64,000 bases of DNA from Trichomonas vaginalis G3 (taxonomy: Eukaryota; Parabasalia; Trichomonadida; Trichomonadidae), in NCBI RefSeq assembly GCF_026262505.1, contig NC_067205.1, positions 24,027,585 through 24,091,584 on the forward strand, given 5' to 3'. This document shows, piece by piece, positions 22,151 through 33,263 of this stretch. The translations under genes were made by a program, and so were the position numbers. The notes below the pieces were generated by a model. That model did not search any database and had not been told where the DNA came from. It saw only the letters and a program-made list of their open reading frames with translations. How positions within the stretch are numbered: the first letter of the stretch is position 1; every line of letters starts with the position of its first letter.

Positions 22151-22817
22151 TTAAGGGTGCACACGAGAGGATCATGTAAACTTCAGAATTTAGAACCTTA
22201 TTTTTAGGCATTATCTTGGCTACCTATTTAGGCTCGAAAAGCTAAAAATATCAAAAAATACAACTTGACTCCATTATGACCCTTTCATGGAGGTAGTTTT
22301 TATCCGCTAGTATTTTCCCTTTGAATCTCTTTACAATTCGAAATCAAATTCAAAACTCAGTAGAAGAAAGGAAGAATCGACTTACTACGGTTGTAATACG
22401 AATAAATACATATATTTAATTATTTTTCTTTACATAATAATTGTTTGAAGCTCATATTCGATCAAATTTTTAAATAAAAACATTAAAATGTTGAAAATGT
22501 TCATATATTTTAATAGGGTTTTGGCACTTTATTGAGGAATTACTACATACATAGTCGAACTGAACTTGATATTTTGAAATTTAAATTATTTATCAAAATT
22601 AAAATTTAACTTGAAATTTATAATTATTTAGTCATATTTTGCATAATTCTAAGTAGATTTTGTAAAAAATCAAGAAAGAAAAATTTTAACGTGGTTTATT
22701 TTTTCTTTTTTATAATAATACATATTATTATATAATTAACATATTCATAATGTTTCACCCTTTCAAAAATATAATCCTCCTCCTCTCAAATAAACGTACA
22801 TACGGGTGCACCCTTAA
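22151..22817. mobile_element. TTAA-flanked MITE, copy 1
   Basis: Length is 667 bp including the flanking TTAA on both sides. Termini are inverted: TTAAGGGTGCAC at the left and GTGCACCCTTAA at the right. It is nearly identical to the element at 41488-42150, with a few substitutions and small indels. No coding capacity is visible. A TTAA target with G/C-triplet termini is the piggyBac pattern, so a piggyBac-type transposase is the likely mobiliser; this is inference from the ends. Confidence 0.88.
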
Positions 22818-24268
22818 AAAAAGTTCCAAAATTAATAAATGTTCTTAAATGTAAATTTCTGCATGATAGAGGCTTGTTTAGACCATGAAATTGATGATAG
22901 GTTCAAAAAAATATATGTTCTCTATTAAAATAATTGAAGTTTTTGATAAAATCATCATTAAAGAAGTTTCATTGTATGTGTGGTTAATGCAGTAATGATT
23001 AAAAATAGATAATTGCTATTTTTTAAAAATATTTTTAATACAATTAAATGAAACCAAATGTAATTGTTCAGTTCCGAATTGTATAAAATAATATAGAATT
23101 TAATTGCTATTTTTTTCAGATATCTAATTTCCTTTAATGTCACTTTTACGATAATTTATATAGAGATAATTGAATATATCTGAATAAAGAAATAAAAATT
23201 CAGGAAAAGGACCGTGGAATATTGTTTAGTATAATGTCTAACTTATTGATAAATCTTATTGTGAAAAATTGAAAGAATAAGGATAAATTTTTATACGATT
23301 ATTGGATAAAAGTTTATGGGATAGTAAAATAATAAGAAAACGTAGGATAAAATTTGATCAAAAGTTTTGAAAGGGGTGAAGTTCAATAATCATGGAAAAG
23401 AAATCGTTAGCATAATTAGGATAATTAGAAATTTTAGAGGAGATGGGTTCGGACAGATAAATTTTGAAAATATAATTTGGCTACAATGTAAAATGCTGTT
23501 CAGAGATTTGTGATAAAAAAGATAGATATGATCTAGTAATCATAATGGTACAAAAATAAGCCTAATGAGAATTGAAAATTCTCAATAATATTGAAAAGAA
23601 AAAATGATCCCTTGTTCAATTTTTGATATCATTATCGTTTATACAATATTATCAAACTTATAGAACTACATGGGTATAGCAATATATCAAAATTTTCAGA
23701 TATATCTTTTCGTAAAATAGAAAATTGAATCATAGAAAATTGAGAATTGTCAAAACGATGACATTTTATAAACTAAATATTCCATCGTATTTATCATATT
23801 CTTTCTTATAGACTTAATTACAATTTAGAATATTTTTTGATAGCCGATTCTATAATCTCATTCAATTAATACATTGAATCATTTCCCAAAAAAAACAAAA
23901 CACTTTATTATCAATTTCCTCAATGGTAGTTAGACCCGAATTTATTTTTAACAATTTTCAATTACTCATAAAATTTGACAATGCATATCTTTATTCTATC
24001 TATAACACTAATGGCATTTTTTACAAATATTCGTCGATGACGCGAATCCGCATATGCATTAATAAATTAATAATTGGCAATATTATAATATATATTTATC
24101 GGCAACGAATTCCTTAAAATGGCTTCATCTTAGTTTTGAATTAGTTTGTGAGCTCATTCAATATATTCAATACATAGTAAAATTTATGAGGAAAATTCAA
24201 TTAGCTATTGAATTGAATTGAATGCTTCTCTCAATCTGACCGATGGCGGTTTTGTTTTATTATTAATA
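22818..24268. other. Gene-free spacer
   Basis: AT-rich sequence. The short ORFs at 22958-23143 and 23923-24117 have no domain or codon bias, and I see no repeat. Confidence 0.5.
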
Positions 24269-24820
24269 ATGAAGGATGAAACAGTCCTGCGTAAATCACA
24301 TCCAAGGGAGAAATTCACTCATGAAGAGGATAACAAGATCCTCAAGCTTGTACAGAGATACGGAGAGAACGACTGGAAGAAAGTCGCATCCAAAATGAAA
24401 GGTCGTAATGTCAGACAGTGTCGTGAAAGGTTCAAAAACTACTTATCTCCCAACATTGATTGGAGTGGCTGGTCAGAGGATGAAGATAAGCAATTAATTG
24501 AAAAATACAGAGAAATGGGTCCAAAATGGAAAGTTCTTTCCAGCTTTTTCCCCAAGAGAACAGAGATCATAGTTAAAAATAGAATGAACAAAATTTTAAG
24601 GAAAATTAATAAAGGTAAATATAGAAACACCATGATGCCTGAATACTCCAATCCACAGGCTTCTCACCAAGATGCCAAAAGTGAAGAGGATTATGCCTTG
24701 AATCAGTTGGAATTGGAATTCCGCAAGGCTAGAAAATCATTTTTCGAAGTTGCAGGTATTACTCGCAATGATTTTGACCCCAACTTCGAAATCTTGGATA
24801 CTCCAGAATTTGTCTACTAA
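24269..24820 (+). CDS. R2R3 Myb-domain DNA-binding protein
   Basis: The protein has 183 residues from the ATG at 24269 (MKDETVLRKSHPRE); the longer frame upstream begins at a TTG and looks like leader. Two Myb repeats follow, with spaced Trp residues: FTHEEDNKILKLVQRYG...DWKKVASKM-KGRNVRQCRERFKNYL and WSGWSEDEDKQLIEKY...KWKVLSSFF-KRTEIIVKNRMNKIL. The C-terminus is acidic. Trichomonads have a very large family of such small Mybs, some controlling transcription from promoter elements upstream of the Inr. Target unknown. Confidence 0.9.
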   Translation: MKDETVLRKSHPREKFTHEEDNKILKLVQRYGENDWKKVASKMKGRNVRQCRERFKNYLSPNIDWSGWSEDEDKQLIEKYREMGPKWKVLSSFFPKRTEIIVKNRMNKILRKINKGKYRNTMMPEYSNPQASHQDAKSEEDYALNQLELEFRKARKSFFEVAGITRNDFDPNFEILDTPEFVY

Positions 24821-25724
24821 TTGTTTTGTAAATGTATGTCTATTGGTTATATAATCAACAAAATTCCGCTTCTAATAATGTGTCAAAAATATTATTCAAA
24901 CAAAAAGTGGCAACAAAATTCTGAGCATATTGATATAATCTTTTTTTAAGAGTTTTTTTAAGAAATAAAGGTTATATTCATAAATAAGATATAACTGTAT
25001 TTTAATCTGAATTATTATGAAACCTTGAATTTCGGGAGAAATAACCGTTTATTAAGTTTTTTTACGAGCTTTTCAGTTATATTTGGTCGGATTCTGGAAG
25101 ACAAGTTATATATCCGGTCTTACCGTTTGGTAACTATGTAAACCTCTTATTCTGAAAATTGAACTTCAACCTCATCATAATATTTCTATTAGCAAACAGC
25201 ACCATATCATCATAACAATATCTTACTTTCTGTTATTTCTATAGGTGTCTGTGTTTTTGCTATTAGTTATTTTGAACTCCTTACAGAAGGACAAGAGAAA
25301 TCCAATCAGAGTGTCGAAATAAATATCTGAGTGTATTCTAAATGGGAATACAAAATAGTTTGATTTGTCTATTAAAAATGCATCCTTTTGTTCTATGCTT
25401 TTATCTGATACAAATTTGTTTCTAATCAGTAAACTCTTAAAAAATCGGTATAATAAAATAACTAGAAATTAATTAATATATTGAATTCCAGAAACTTACG
25501 CTGCATTTCAGGTGAAAAAAGATCGTTCAATGAAATAAATGTAGCGAATGGGATGATTTCTAAGCTAAAATGCTTTTTTAGACTCAGAGATATTCCATAT
25601 TGGTTGTTTCGCTTGACCACGGCTCGATCGTTCTAAGCAATGAAATTCAAAATACCGAAAGGTGTTAGTTTCATTAGAAATACTTAACTGTTATATAATA
25701 ATATGAGATTTTTATAAAGATCTT
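24821..25724. other. Convergent intergenic spacer
   Basis: It holds the 3' flanks of the Myb and RibD-cupin genes. I see no further gene or repeat. Confidence 0.5.
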
Positions 25725-26858
25725 TTACTTATAGACAATTTTGTTGTAATATTCGTCATCGACTGCTTCAAGCCATTCAGTAGAAGAATTTTCAGCGAAA
25801 GGCTGGATTGATATGTGAGAGAACCATGTGTCCTTTCTAGCGCCATGCCAATGCTTTACTTCTGGTGGGATATCCACGACATCTCCTGGTTTGAGAGGAA
25901 CTACATCCTTTCCTTCCTCTTGGTACCAACCATAACCACTTGTGCAGAGTAATGTCTGTGGAACACCATGATGGATATGCCAATTGTTTCTGCATCCTGG
26001 TTCAAAGGTAACATTGAAAATTCCAGCGCCTTTTGTGGATAGCGCACTTACGTAGCTTTGGCCTATGAAGTATTTAGCGTAAGCATCGTTTGGTGCACCC
26101 AAATCAAATTGTCCCAAATAAGGTCTTTCCTTCTTTGGAGCTCCTTTTGGTGTATATCTGATCCAAAGTCCGCCAGCACCAAGTTTGTCGACGGCCTTCA
26201 GTTCAAATTCAATAGGAGTTCCCTTTGGGAAGTATGGAGATCTTTCAAAAAGTGTCACCGCATCATTAGAGCCATCAGCGACGGCTGTGAGGCAGACAGA
26301 GAGCTCATCAACGATGCCCGCATTGAGGAATGACCAGTTGATGATACCGCCGCCTTGAACACTAATGACTTTGATGTTGAATTTTTCTTTCAACTTCTGT
26401 ACGAGTAATTTCCAATCCATTTCTTCTTTTCCTGCAATGACATAGGAAATCTGATGTCTTCTGAGGTAGTTCTTGTATTGTGGTGTTGCCTTTTCTGTTA
26501 AAACTTCGATGATATGAGCTGGAGGGCGAACATCGTATTGAAGGGAGTTCTCTTTCCATGCAAGTCTTCCTGATGGATCAACAGCGACAAGATATTGCTT
26601 GTCCTTTGTCTCTGCGACAAAATCGCCATCTGGAACTTCTGTTTCGTTCTGATTTAACTCTGGAACAGCAAAGTTTGTGAAGTTTTCATCGAATGTTTTA
26701 CGTCCACAAAGCCATGCATCTGGTTTGTAGGTTTCTGATGTCCATTCGTATTCTTTGCCAACAACAGAAGCTGCTTCTGTATCAAAGAATGAGCCATTGA
26801 TCTTGCCATCTAAGGCTGTCATCATATGTATGTAGATGAAAGGTCTCTCTTCAGTCAT
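25725..26858 (-). CDS. RibD_C reductase-like and cupin fusion protein
   Basis: The 377-residue protein has two parts. Residues 1-225 resemble the RibD C-terminal/dihydrofolate-reductase-like fold: PFIYIHMMTALDGKINGSFF at the N-terminus, WLCGRKTFDEN, and the nucleotide-binding type VISVQGGGIINWSFLNAGIV. Residues about 255-370 are a cupin with metal ligands visible in NNWHIHHGVPQTLLC and GDVVDIPPEVKHWHGA. The first domain in bacteria reduces riboflavin precursors or related substrates with NADPH. Trichomonads are not expected to make riboflavin, so an oxidoreductase on another substrate is more likely. Both domains are bacterial in style, suggesting lateral transfer. An Inr lies just before the ATG. 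Confidence 0.82.
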   Translation of the reverse strand: MTEERPFIYIHMMTALDGKINGSFFDTEAASVVGKEYEWTSETYKPDAWLCGRKTFDENFTNFAVPELNQNETEVPDGDFVAETKDKQYLVAVDPSGRLAWKENSLQYDVRPPAHIIEVLTEKATPQYKNYLRRHQISYVIAGKEEMDWKLLVQKLKEKFNIKVISVQGGGIINWSFLNAGIVDELSVCLTAVADGSNDAVTLFERSPYFPKGTPIEFELKAVDKLGAGGLWIRYTPKGAPKKERPYLGQFDLGAPNDAYAKYFIGQSYVSALSTKGAGIFNVTFEPGCRNNWHIHHGVPQTLLCTSGYGWYQEEGKDVVPLKPGDVVDIPPEVKHWHGARKDTWFSHISIQPFAENSSTEWLEAVDDEYYNKIVYK

Positions 26859-26862
26859 TTTT

Positions 26863-26871
26863 GAGAAATGA
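26863..26871 (-). promoter_or_regulatory. Trichomonad initiator, RibD-cupin gene
   Basis: On the minus strand TCATTTCTC lies a few bases before the ATG at 26858, fitting the Inr consensus with a very short leader. Confidence 0.6.
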
Positions 26872-28085
26872 GGTGAAAATTTTGAAGATTTTGAAAATTC
26901 TACGATGTGAATTCACACCAATTGAAGATGATTTATGGGGAAATGTTTAAATGAAAAATAATATATTTCATGAAATAGTCTTATTGTTGCTACCAATGTT
27001 GAAAATAATCGAAAGATTAAAATTTGATAAAATTAATATCGGACATAGACAAGCATTATATGGTCGTATATGTTACTTAGTTGATTTAAACCTGATTGAA
27101 TGCATGAGTAGCTTCTAGAAAATAAAATTAAACTCGGAAGAGCAAATGGAGAGTAATATAGAAAATTTATAAGTGATCTCATGATGTAATGTAATTTTTA
27201 TAAGGTCTATAACACAATTTATTTATCAATGACAGAAAGTCTAGCTTGAAAATTTATATCAAGTAAATATGATAATTGGAGCCATGAAATTGCGATAAAT
27301 ATATTTCAAAATAGAACAACAAATAATAGGAAGTGATAAAATTCAATGAATGGCTTAAAAACATCAATATTTCAACAAACACGACATCTATTTGCATGGG
27401 TTAGGACATATTAAACAATACTAAGGAGCTAACATATAAATTGGCACTGATTACTGTTGGAGTAATTAAAAAATATAGAATTAAAATAACAAAATATAAT
27501 TCCCTTATATATTTGGTTTGATTTTCTGTAATAAAATATTATAATTCATAAAAAGAAAACATTCTGTCTATTTATAATTTTATAATTTTTCCAATATTTT
27601 TTCAAAATTCAAAAAATGAATTTGATTTTTAAGATTTTACTGTTTAAATTTTCGATTTTGAAAAAAATTTGGAAGACTAAACTCTATCTTTCTCAATTTC
27701 GTGGGCGCACTGCTAAAATGTAGATATAGTACATTTATTTCCCAGAGGAGTAATAATGATTATGGTGTGATTGAGGAATATGGATTTGTTTATTCAATAA
27801 AATACAAAGGTTTGAAGAAATATGAAACAACAAAAAACTCTATTTTCATTTATTATAGAAGAAAACCAGTATAATGTTCAGTTTGAGCTGTATTATAAAA
27901 AAATATTTCGTTACATTAATGAAGAACTTAGTATAATTAGACAATATGGGATATTTCCACCAAGTGAGAAAGCGGAAACTCATATTAACTTATAGATTTC
28001 CAATAAGTAAATGAATTATTTCTAGAAATGCTTGGTAAAAAGTAAAAAAAGTAAGTAAATTTGTAGTAATATAAAGACCGAAAAT
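26872..28085. other. Gene-free spacer
   Basis: AT-rich sequence between the RibD-cupin promoter and the actin 3' end. I see no supportable features. Confidence 0.5.
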
Positions 28086-29216
28086 TTAGAAGCACTTGCG
28101 GTGGACGATGGATGGGCCAGCCTCGTCGTATTCCTCCTTGGTGATAACCATCTGTGGGAATGTAGCGAGGGAAGCAAGGATGGAGCCACCGACCCAAACG
28201 GCGTACTTACGCTCTTCTGGGGCGACGATCTTGACCTTCATTGTTGGTGGAGCAAGAGCTGTGATTTCCTTGTCAAGACGTTCGGCGATGCCCTGGAACA
28301 TTGTTGTGCCACCAGAAAGAACGATGTTAGCGTAGAGATCCTTACGAACATCGATATCGCACTTCATGATGGAGTCGAAGAGTGTCTTGTCGATACCATC
28401 GTATTCCATACCATCGAAGTATGGCTTGAAGAGCATTTCTGGGCAGCGGAAGCGCTCATTGCCGATTGTGATGACGTTGCCATCTGGAAGTGTGTAGTTG
28501 ACGTTGATGGAGGAGTCTGTAGCGGCCTTCTCCATTTCAGCATCGAAGTCGAGGGCGACATAGCAAAGCTTCTCCTTGATGTCACGAACGATTTCCTTTT
28601 CGGCTGTTGTGTTGAAAGCATTGCCACGCTCTGTGAGAAGCTTGACCATCCAGGCTGTGAGATCACGGCCAGCGAGGTTAAGTCTCATGATGGCGTGTGG
28701 AAGGGAGTAACCTTCGTAAATTGGAACTGTGTGGGAAACACCATCACCAGCATCGAAAACGATACCTGTTGTACGGCCAGAGGAGTAGAGAGAAAGAACG
28801 GCCTGGATGCCGACATAGAAGGATGGGACGTTAAATGTGTCGAACATGAGGGAGATCATTTTCTCACGGTTAGCCTTTGGGTTGAGTGGGGCTTCTGTAA
28901 GAAGAACTGGGTGCTCTGTTGGGTCAACACGAAGTTCGTTGTAGAATGTGTGGTGCCAGATCTTTTCCATATCATCCCAGTTGTTGACGATACCGTGTTC
29001 AATTGGGTACTTGAGGATGAGGACACCAGCCTTGGAGCAAGCTTCATCACCAACGAAGACATCCTTGGCGTTGCCACCAACTAATTGTTGTTTGTACTTT
29101 GGACGGCCGACAACGGATGGGAAAACAGAGCGTGGGGCTTCATCACCAGAGAAGCCAGCCTTGCACATACCAGAGCCATTATCGATAACGAGTGTCTGAA
29201 CGTCTTCTTCAGCCAT
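28086..29216 (-). CDS. Actin
   Basis: The 376-residue protein is a full-length conventional actin. Visible hallmarks are the nucleotide-binding [20 protein letters not shown] near the start, [20 protein letters not shown] (phosphate 2), the adenosine-site [15 protein letters not shown], and the C-terminus SIVHRKCF. The DNase-binding loop is somewhat divergent ([18 protein letters not shown]). It polymerises into microfilaments for amoeboid spreading and endocytosis. The gene is intronless, with stop TAA immediately continuing as TAAA, the trichomonad poly(A) signal. Third-position C/G preference and higher GC than flanks point to high expression. A long antisense ORF inside it is a codon-bias shadow. 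Confidence 0.98.
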   Translation of the reverse strand: MAEEDVQTLVIDNGSGMCKAGFSGDEAPRSVFPSVVGRPKYKQQLVGGNAKDVFVGDEACSKAGVLILKYPIEHGIVNNWDDMEKIWHHTFYNELRVDPTEHPVLLTEAPLNPKANREKMISLMFDTFNVPSFYVGIQAVLSLYSSGRTTGIVFDAGDGVSHTVPIYEGYSLPHAIMRLNLAGRDLTAWMVKLLTERGNAFNTTAEKEIVRDIKEKLCYVALDFDAEMEKAATDSSINVNYTLPDGNVITIGNERFRCPEMLFKPYFDGMEYDGIDKTLFDSIMKCDIDVRKDLYANIVLSGGTTMFQGIAERLDKEITALAPPTMKVKIVAPEERKYAVWVGGSILASLATFPQMVITKEEYDEAGPSIVHRKCF

Positions 29217-29220
29217 TCCA

Positions 29221-29229
29221 GAAAAATGA
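29221..29229 (-). promoter_or_regulatory. Trichomonad initiator, actin
   Basis: On the minus strand TCATTTTTC sits 5 bases before the actin ATG, itself preceded by AGTCACT. This gives one of the shortest leaders in the window, about 10 nt. Confidence 0.65.
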
Positions 29230-30653
29230 AGTGACTTTTGAAATGGGCAATATTCTCACGTCACTTCCATTCAATTTGGGAAACCTTCTGTCTTTTGTCC
29301 CATTTAGTAACTTTTGTGACTGGTTACAGTTCAACTTTGTTTTTGTCTTATTCAATTTTGTATTAGAATGATGTCCAGATAAATTTGATCCACTTGATGA
29401 ACTTTGTTATTGAGAATTTTGATTTTTTACGGTTAGATGATAATAGCAATCATGCAAGAATATTGTGTGTATAAAAAGATCTTATGAAATCACGGATTGA
29501 ATTTATTCAACATTTTTTCCAAATTCAATTCACTTGAAAATCATATAACATTAAAGCGAACATGAAACAATTTCATACCATAATAATACGATTCCAAAGG
29601 TTTAAATGATTTACTGTTATATTGAAAAATCATGCGTTTTCATACATGTATCATATACCAATGATCTATACATATGAAATATAGATTGCTTTTTACAGAT
29701 GTTAATTAGTTAACCTTCAAGATATACACTTTCAAGTTCGATGAGTAATCAGAACTCTTAAATATTTGACATATTAATCCATACACATTTTATATTCATT
29801 TCTGAGAGACATCAGCTTATAATGTGCAAATTTGTATTTCCTTATTTGTTATTGAATATTAAGGTCTAACCAAGACCCCAAAATATAACAATAGTGGTAG
29901 GGTATATTACGAAAGTCTGAATGTTACTCTATACCATTTTTTTTTTAAAATATCGACTGACCAAAATTTTATTTGGCGAATGCACATATCACCATATAAA
30001 TAATCATATAATCAAGAATAGTTTTTCACTCTGAAAGATGAGAATTGCTACTATTTAGTGAATCGGAACAACAAAGTTAAATAAAAACTTTAAAATTAAT
30101 TAAATATTATTGCAGCATCAGATTAGCACCATATTTTCGATATGATTTCAGAGTGGGAGTTTTTATAAAATTTCCTTACTGATAGTAATTTCAATTGCAT
30201 ATAAATCAAATTGAATTCAATTAAATTTTAATTGCGTAATTATTTAAATTAATTAAAAATACAAATTTCCTTAAAATAAATGCACGTTTATTGTGACAAT
30301 TCAATTTTCCCCTTACAAATATTTTCTCATCACATAACAATATACAATATTCTGGAGTCAAATGAATAAATTATATTCAAAAACTCAGTTCTCAAAAGTT
30401 TTATATAGTTCAAAACCTTCAATTAATTATTCTTTGTCATTGATATTTATATTATAATTCATTAAAATTGCAATAACTCATAATTGAATTGTTCTCTCAA
30501 AATGTGAGCCTTTGTTAATTGTAAACCATTCTAAATATTGAGTAACCAACGAAAAAAAAGACACCCAAAGTTTTCCAAAAAACTATAGTTCCATGTATGC
30601 AGTAATACAGCCTTTTTTCTTATCAAATTTTTTTAAGAAGGTATTTTCAGAAA
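29230..30653. other. Divergent intergenic spacer
   Basis: It holds the upstream regions of actin (minus) and the SLC44-like gene (plus). The sequence is AT-rich with no gene or repeat that I can support. Confidence 0.5.
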
Positions 30654-30660
30654 TCATTCA
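30654..30660 (+). promoter_or_regulatory. Trichomonad initiator, SLC44-like gene
   Basis: TCATTCA lies 7 bases before the ATG at 30668. Its position supports that ATG over the upstream in-frame ATG at 30593, which would then be outside the transcript. Confidence 0.55.
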
Positions 30661-30667
30661 AATCATT

Positions 30668-32293
30668 ATGGCTGATAATAACAGCGATCAATCATTGAGT
30701 TCTCACGATGAGGTTCAAGATCCAGAAACCCCATACGAAGAACCTCCAAAAGAAGAATCCAAACAAGAAGAAAAACCAGACAAAGTCGAAGGTTCAATTG
30801 ACCAAAAAGAAGAGGATGACTCTAAGAAGTCAGGATTCTTCAAATTCGATAAAATTACTGAAATTAAAGGCGTTTTGACTCTTAATTTCAAGGAACCTGA
30901 TCCAGCTTATCTCGAATTATGGGGAACACCACGTTCCTTCACAGAAGAGAAATTCGCAAACCACTTCGTTGTCAAGAGAAAATGGACACAAATCACATTC
31001 TCTATCGTATTTTGGATTAATTTAATCCTTGCCCTCATTTTATTCGCATTCACAGATCCAGCTGCCAGAAACAAGCCATTTGAATACAAAGGTCAAGTAA
31101 TCCCAGCTAAGAATCTCCATTTAGTCGCACTTTATAGTGTTGGCACCTCTGTAGTACTTTGTGCTTTCATTATTTGTCTTCTCCTTATCATCCCTGGCCT
31201 CTTTATATGGTGGACCTTCTTATTTGCTGTATTTACATGGGCTGTTATCCTTGTTTTGATCATTATTGGCGGAAATCTCGCTAGCCAGATCTCATTCTCC
31301 GTCATTGTTGTTGCCTTCCCAGCACTGTTCGTCTTAAAGATCTGCGGAAAGGTCAAATTCAGCACATGTGTCCTCAAATCGGCCATTCTCGTTGCAAGAA
31401 AGTATCCATCTACATTTTTATTCACATTCTTAATGATTTGCGCCCAAACAGGTATCAACTACCTTTACGATATTGGTGTTACAGCTGCCTACTATCATAA
31501 CATCTCTCCTGGGGTCTACATCTACGCTATTTGGTCATATTTCTTCATTACAGCTACCCTTCGTAACTACGCATACACCGTTGTTGCTGGTGTTGCCTCC
31601 TGCTGGTACTTCCTTAACGGCAGCCCACACATGCCACCAGCTCCTCTGATTGTCTCCATCAGACACATGACTGGTCCCACATTTGGCCCAGTTTGCCTCG
31701 GCGGCCTCATCCAGTCATTCTGCGATACAATCAACCAGCTCAACGATACACCAGGATCCTCACCAATCTACTGCATTGTTAAATGCATCTGTATGGTCGT
31801 CAAATGCATGGTTACTGTTTTCATGGGCATCATCAACAGATTCGCGCTCATCTACTGCGCCATGTTTGGTGTTGATACACAGAACGCGACAAAGAGATGG
31901 TACCAACAAAAGTCAAGAAAGATGGTCAACCAATGCATTTTACATACAGTTTTACAGGCAACATTCGATACAGATGCATGGATTTCATCATCACTTTGCG
32001 GTGCTGTTGCTTCTTATTTCGCTTACAAGAAGTTCGGAAAAGGATCATCAGAGTTCAACTTCGCAACAGTTACAGGAACATTCTTCGGAAAACAGGCAAT
32101 CACTTTGTTGTCTGCTCCAATCATCACAATGTCTGATGCTTTGTTTGTTGGTTTCGGCGAAGCTCCACAGAGATTGGACTCTGGCGCTTCTGAGATTATG
32201 GATTTGTTTGATGAGGAAAACAAGCAGCTCTTCAGAAAGGAAATCGATGAACAACTTAATGGTCCTGATGAGAAGAAGTTCTGCTGCTGCTAA
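30668..32293 (+). CDS. Choline transporter-like (SLC44/Pns1) membrane protein
   Basis: The protein has 541 residues from the ATG at 30668 (MADNNSDQSLSSHDEVQDPE); starting at 30593 would add 25 hydrophobic residues before an otherwise normal cytosolic tail. An acidic N-terminal tail is followed by about ten membrane segments. A conserved C-terminal half matches the Choline_transpo family (RNYAYTVVAGVASCWYF, FGPVCLGGLIQSFCDT, DTDAWISSSLCGAVASYFAY). Family members move choline or act in membrane lipid supply. The C-terminus KKFCCC is a likely lipidation site. The stop is followed by TAAAA. Coding GC is raised over the flanks. Confidence 0.82.
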   Translation: MADNNSDQSLSSHDEVQDPETPYEEPPKEESKQEEKPDKVEGSIDQKEEDDSKKSGFFKFDKITEIKGVLTLNFKEPDPAYLELWGTPRSFTEEKFANHFVVKRKWTQITFSIVFWINLILALILFAFTDPAARNKPFEYKGQVIPAKNLHLVALYSVGTSVVLCAFIICLLLIIPGLFIWWTFLFAVFTWAVILVLIIIGGNLASQISFSVIVVAFPALFVLKICGKVKFSTCVLKSAILVARKYPSTFLFTFLMICAQTGINYLYDIGVTAAYYHNISPGVYIYAIWSYFFITATLRNYAYTVVAGVASCWYFLNGSPHMPPAPLIVSIRHMTGPTFGPVCLGGLIQSFCDTINQLNDTPGSSPIYCIVKCICMVVKCMVTVFMGIINRFALIYCAMFGVDTQNATKRWYQQKSRKMVNQCILHTVLQATFDTDAWISSSLCGAVASYFAYKKFGKGSSEFNFATVTGTFFGKQAITLLSAPIITMSDALFVGFGEAPQRLDSGASEIMDLFDEENKQLFRKEIDEQLNGPDEKKFCCC

Positions 32294-33263
32294 AATCAAT
32301 AAATTTTTATTTCTATGTCGTTATAAAAATTAGTATTTTTTTTTCTCCAAATGAACAAATTTTAGAAAGGTTGACTTCTATTCATTGAAGAATTATCCTT
32401 TTTGACTTACTAATGGTTTTATGTGATTCCCATCACATAAAAATATCACCTTTCAGCTACTACAACACAGCATTTTGATCATTTCTTCCACAGTTTTTTC
32501 TTGCTTTCGACATTTTTTTTGGGAGATTGTATGTATAAATTTTTGTAATTTCTTTTTGAGTTTAGAAGTATTTTTTTCCCATCTAAGAATGGAGATGAAC
32601 TTTATCTCAATACTAGGCAACAAAGTGAAGGTGGATTACAATTAATTCCTTAACACCTTACATTAAACTAAATTACATCAAAAAAATTGCACCATTCATG
32701 CCATTATAGCTAGTTATTTTTTACTCATTCAAGTGGATTTTTTTTTAATTTTCAAAATGACTTAACAAATTCTAAGAATTCCTTTGCCTCATATAAGTCT
32801 ATTACATCATGGTCATATCAATCTAACTCATCTACACGACTCAAATTTCCATTTGGAGGATTATTTTTCATGACATAATCTAAGGGGTACACTAACAAAA
32901 AGGATTTCTTCTGCATTCGAAATTTTTTTTTGAGTCGGAAAATTTTAGATCATTGTTTGCTGAAAACTCAGTGTTAGAAGAATATGTGTGATTAGATATT
33001 TTAAATTCTTAACAGTATTTCATTAGAGATGAGCTCAGTTTTACTTCAAATTCCTTGAAATTTATGAGATCAAATAAGATTTCGGTCATCAAGATATTAT
33101 CTTACGCGATTATGCATTAATAGCCTCATATGAGATGATAAAATACATCACATCCCAAAATACTCATAATTTTTTGAGTTTAAATTTTATCAAAAAAATT
33201 GCGATTATATCAAAGCTTCATGGGATTAATATTTATTCAAACAACGAAAAATAGTTCATGGGA
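32294..33263. other. Convergent intergenic spacer
   Basis: AT-rich 3' flanks of the SLC44-like and ubiquilin-like genes. I see nothing further. Confidence 0.5.

Noticed and set aside
28101-29084. 327-codon plus-strand ORF antisense to actin
   Set aside because: It is the complement of a strongly codon-biased gene, where stops are depleted; its product has no domain and no promoter-like initiator.
31683-32333. 216-codon ORF in another frame of the SLC44-like gene
   Set aside because: Ser/Gln-rich shadow of the real frame, which has membrane segments and family motifs.
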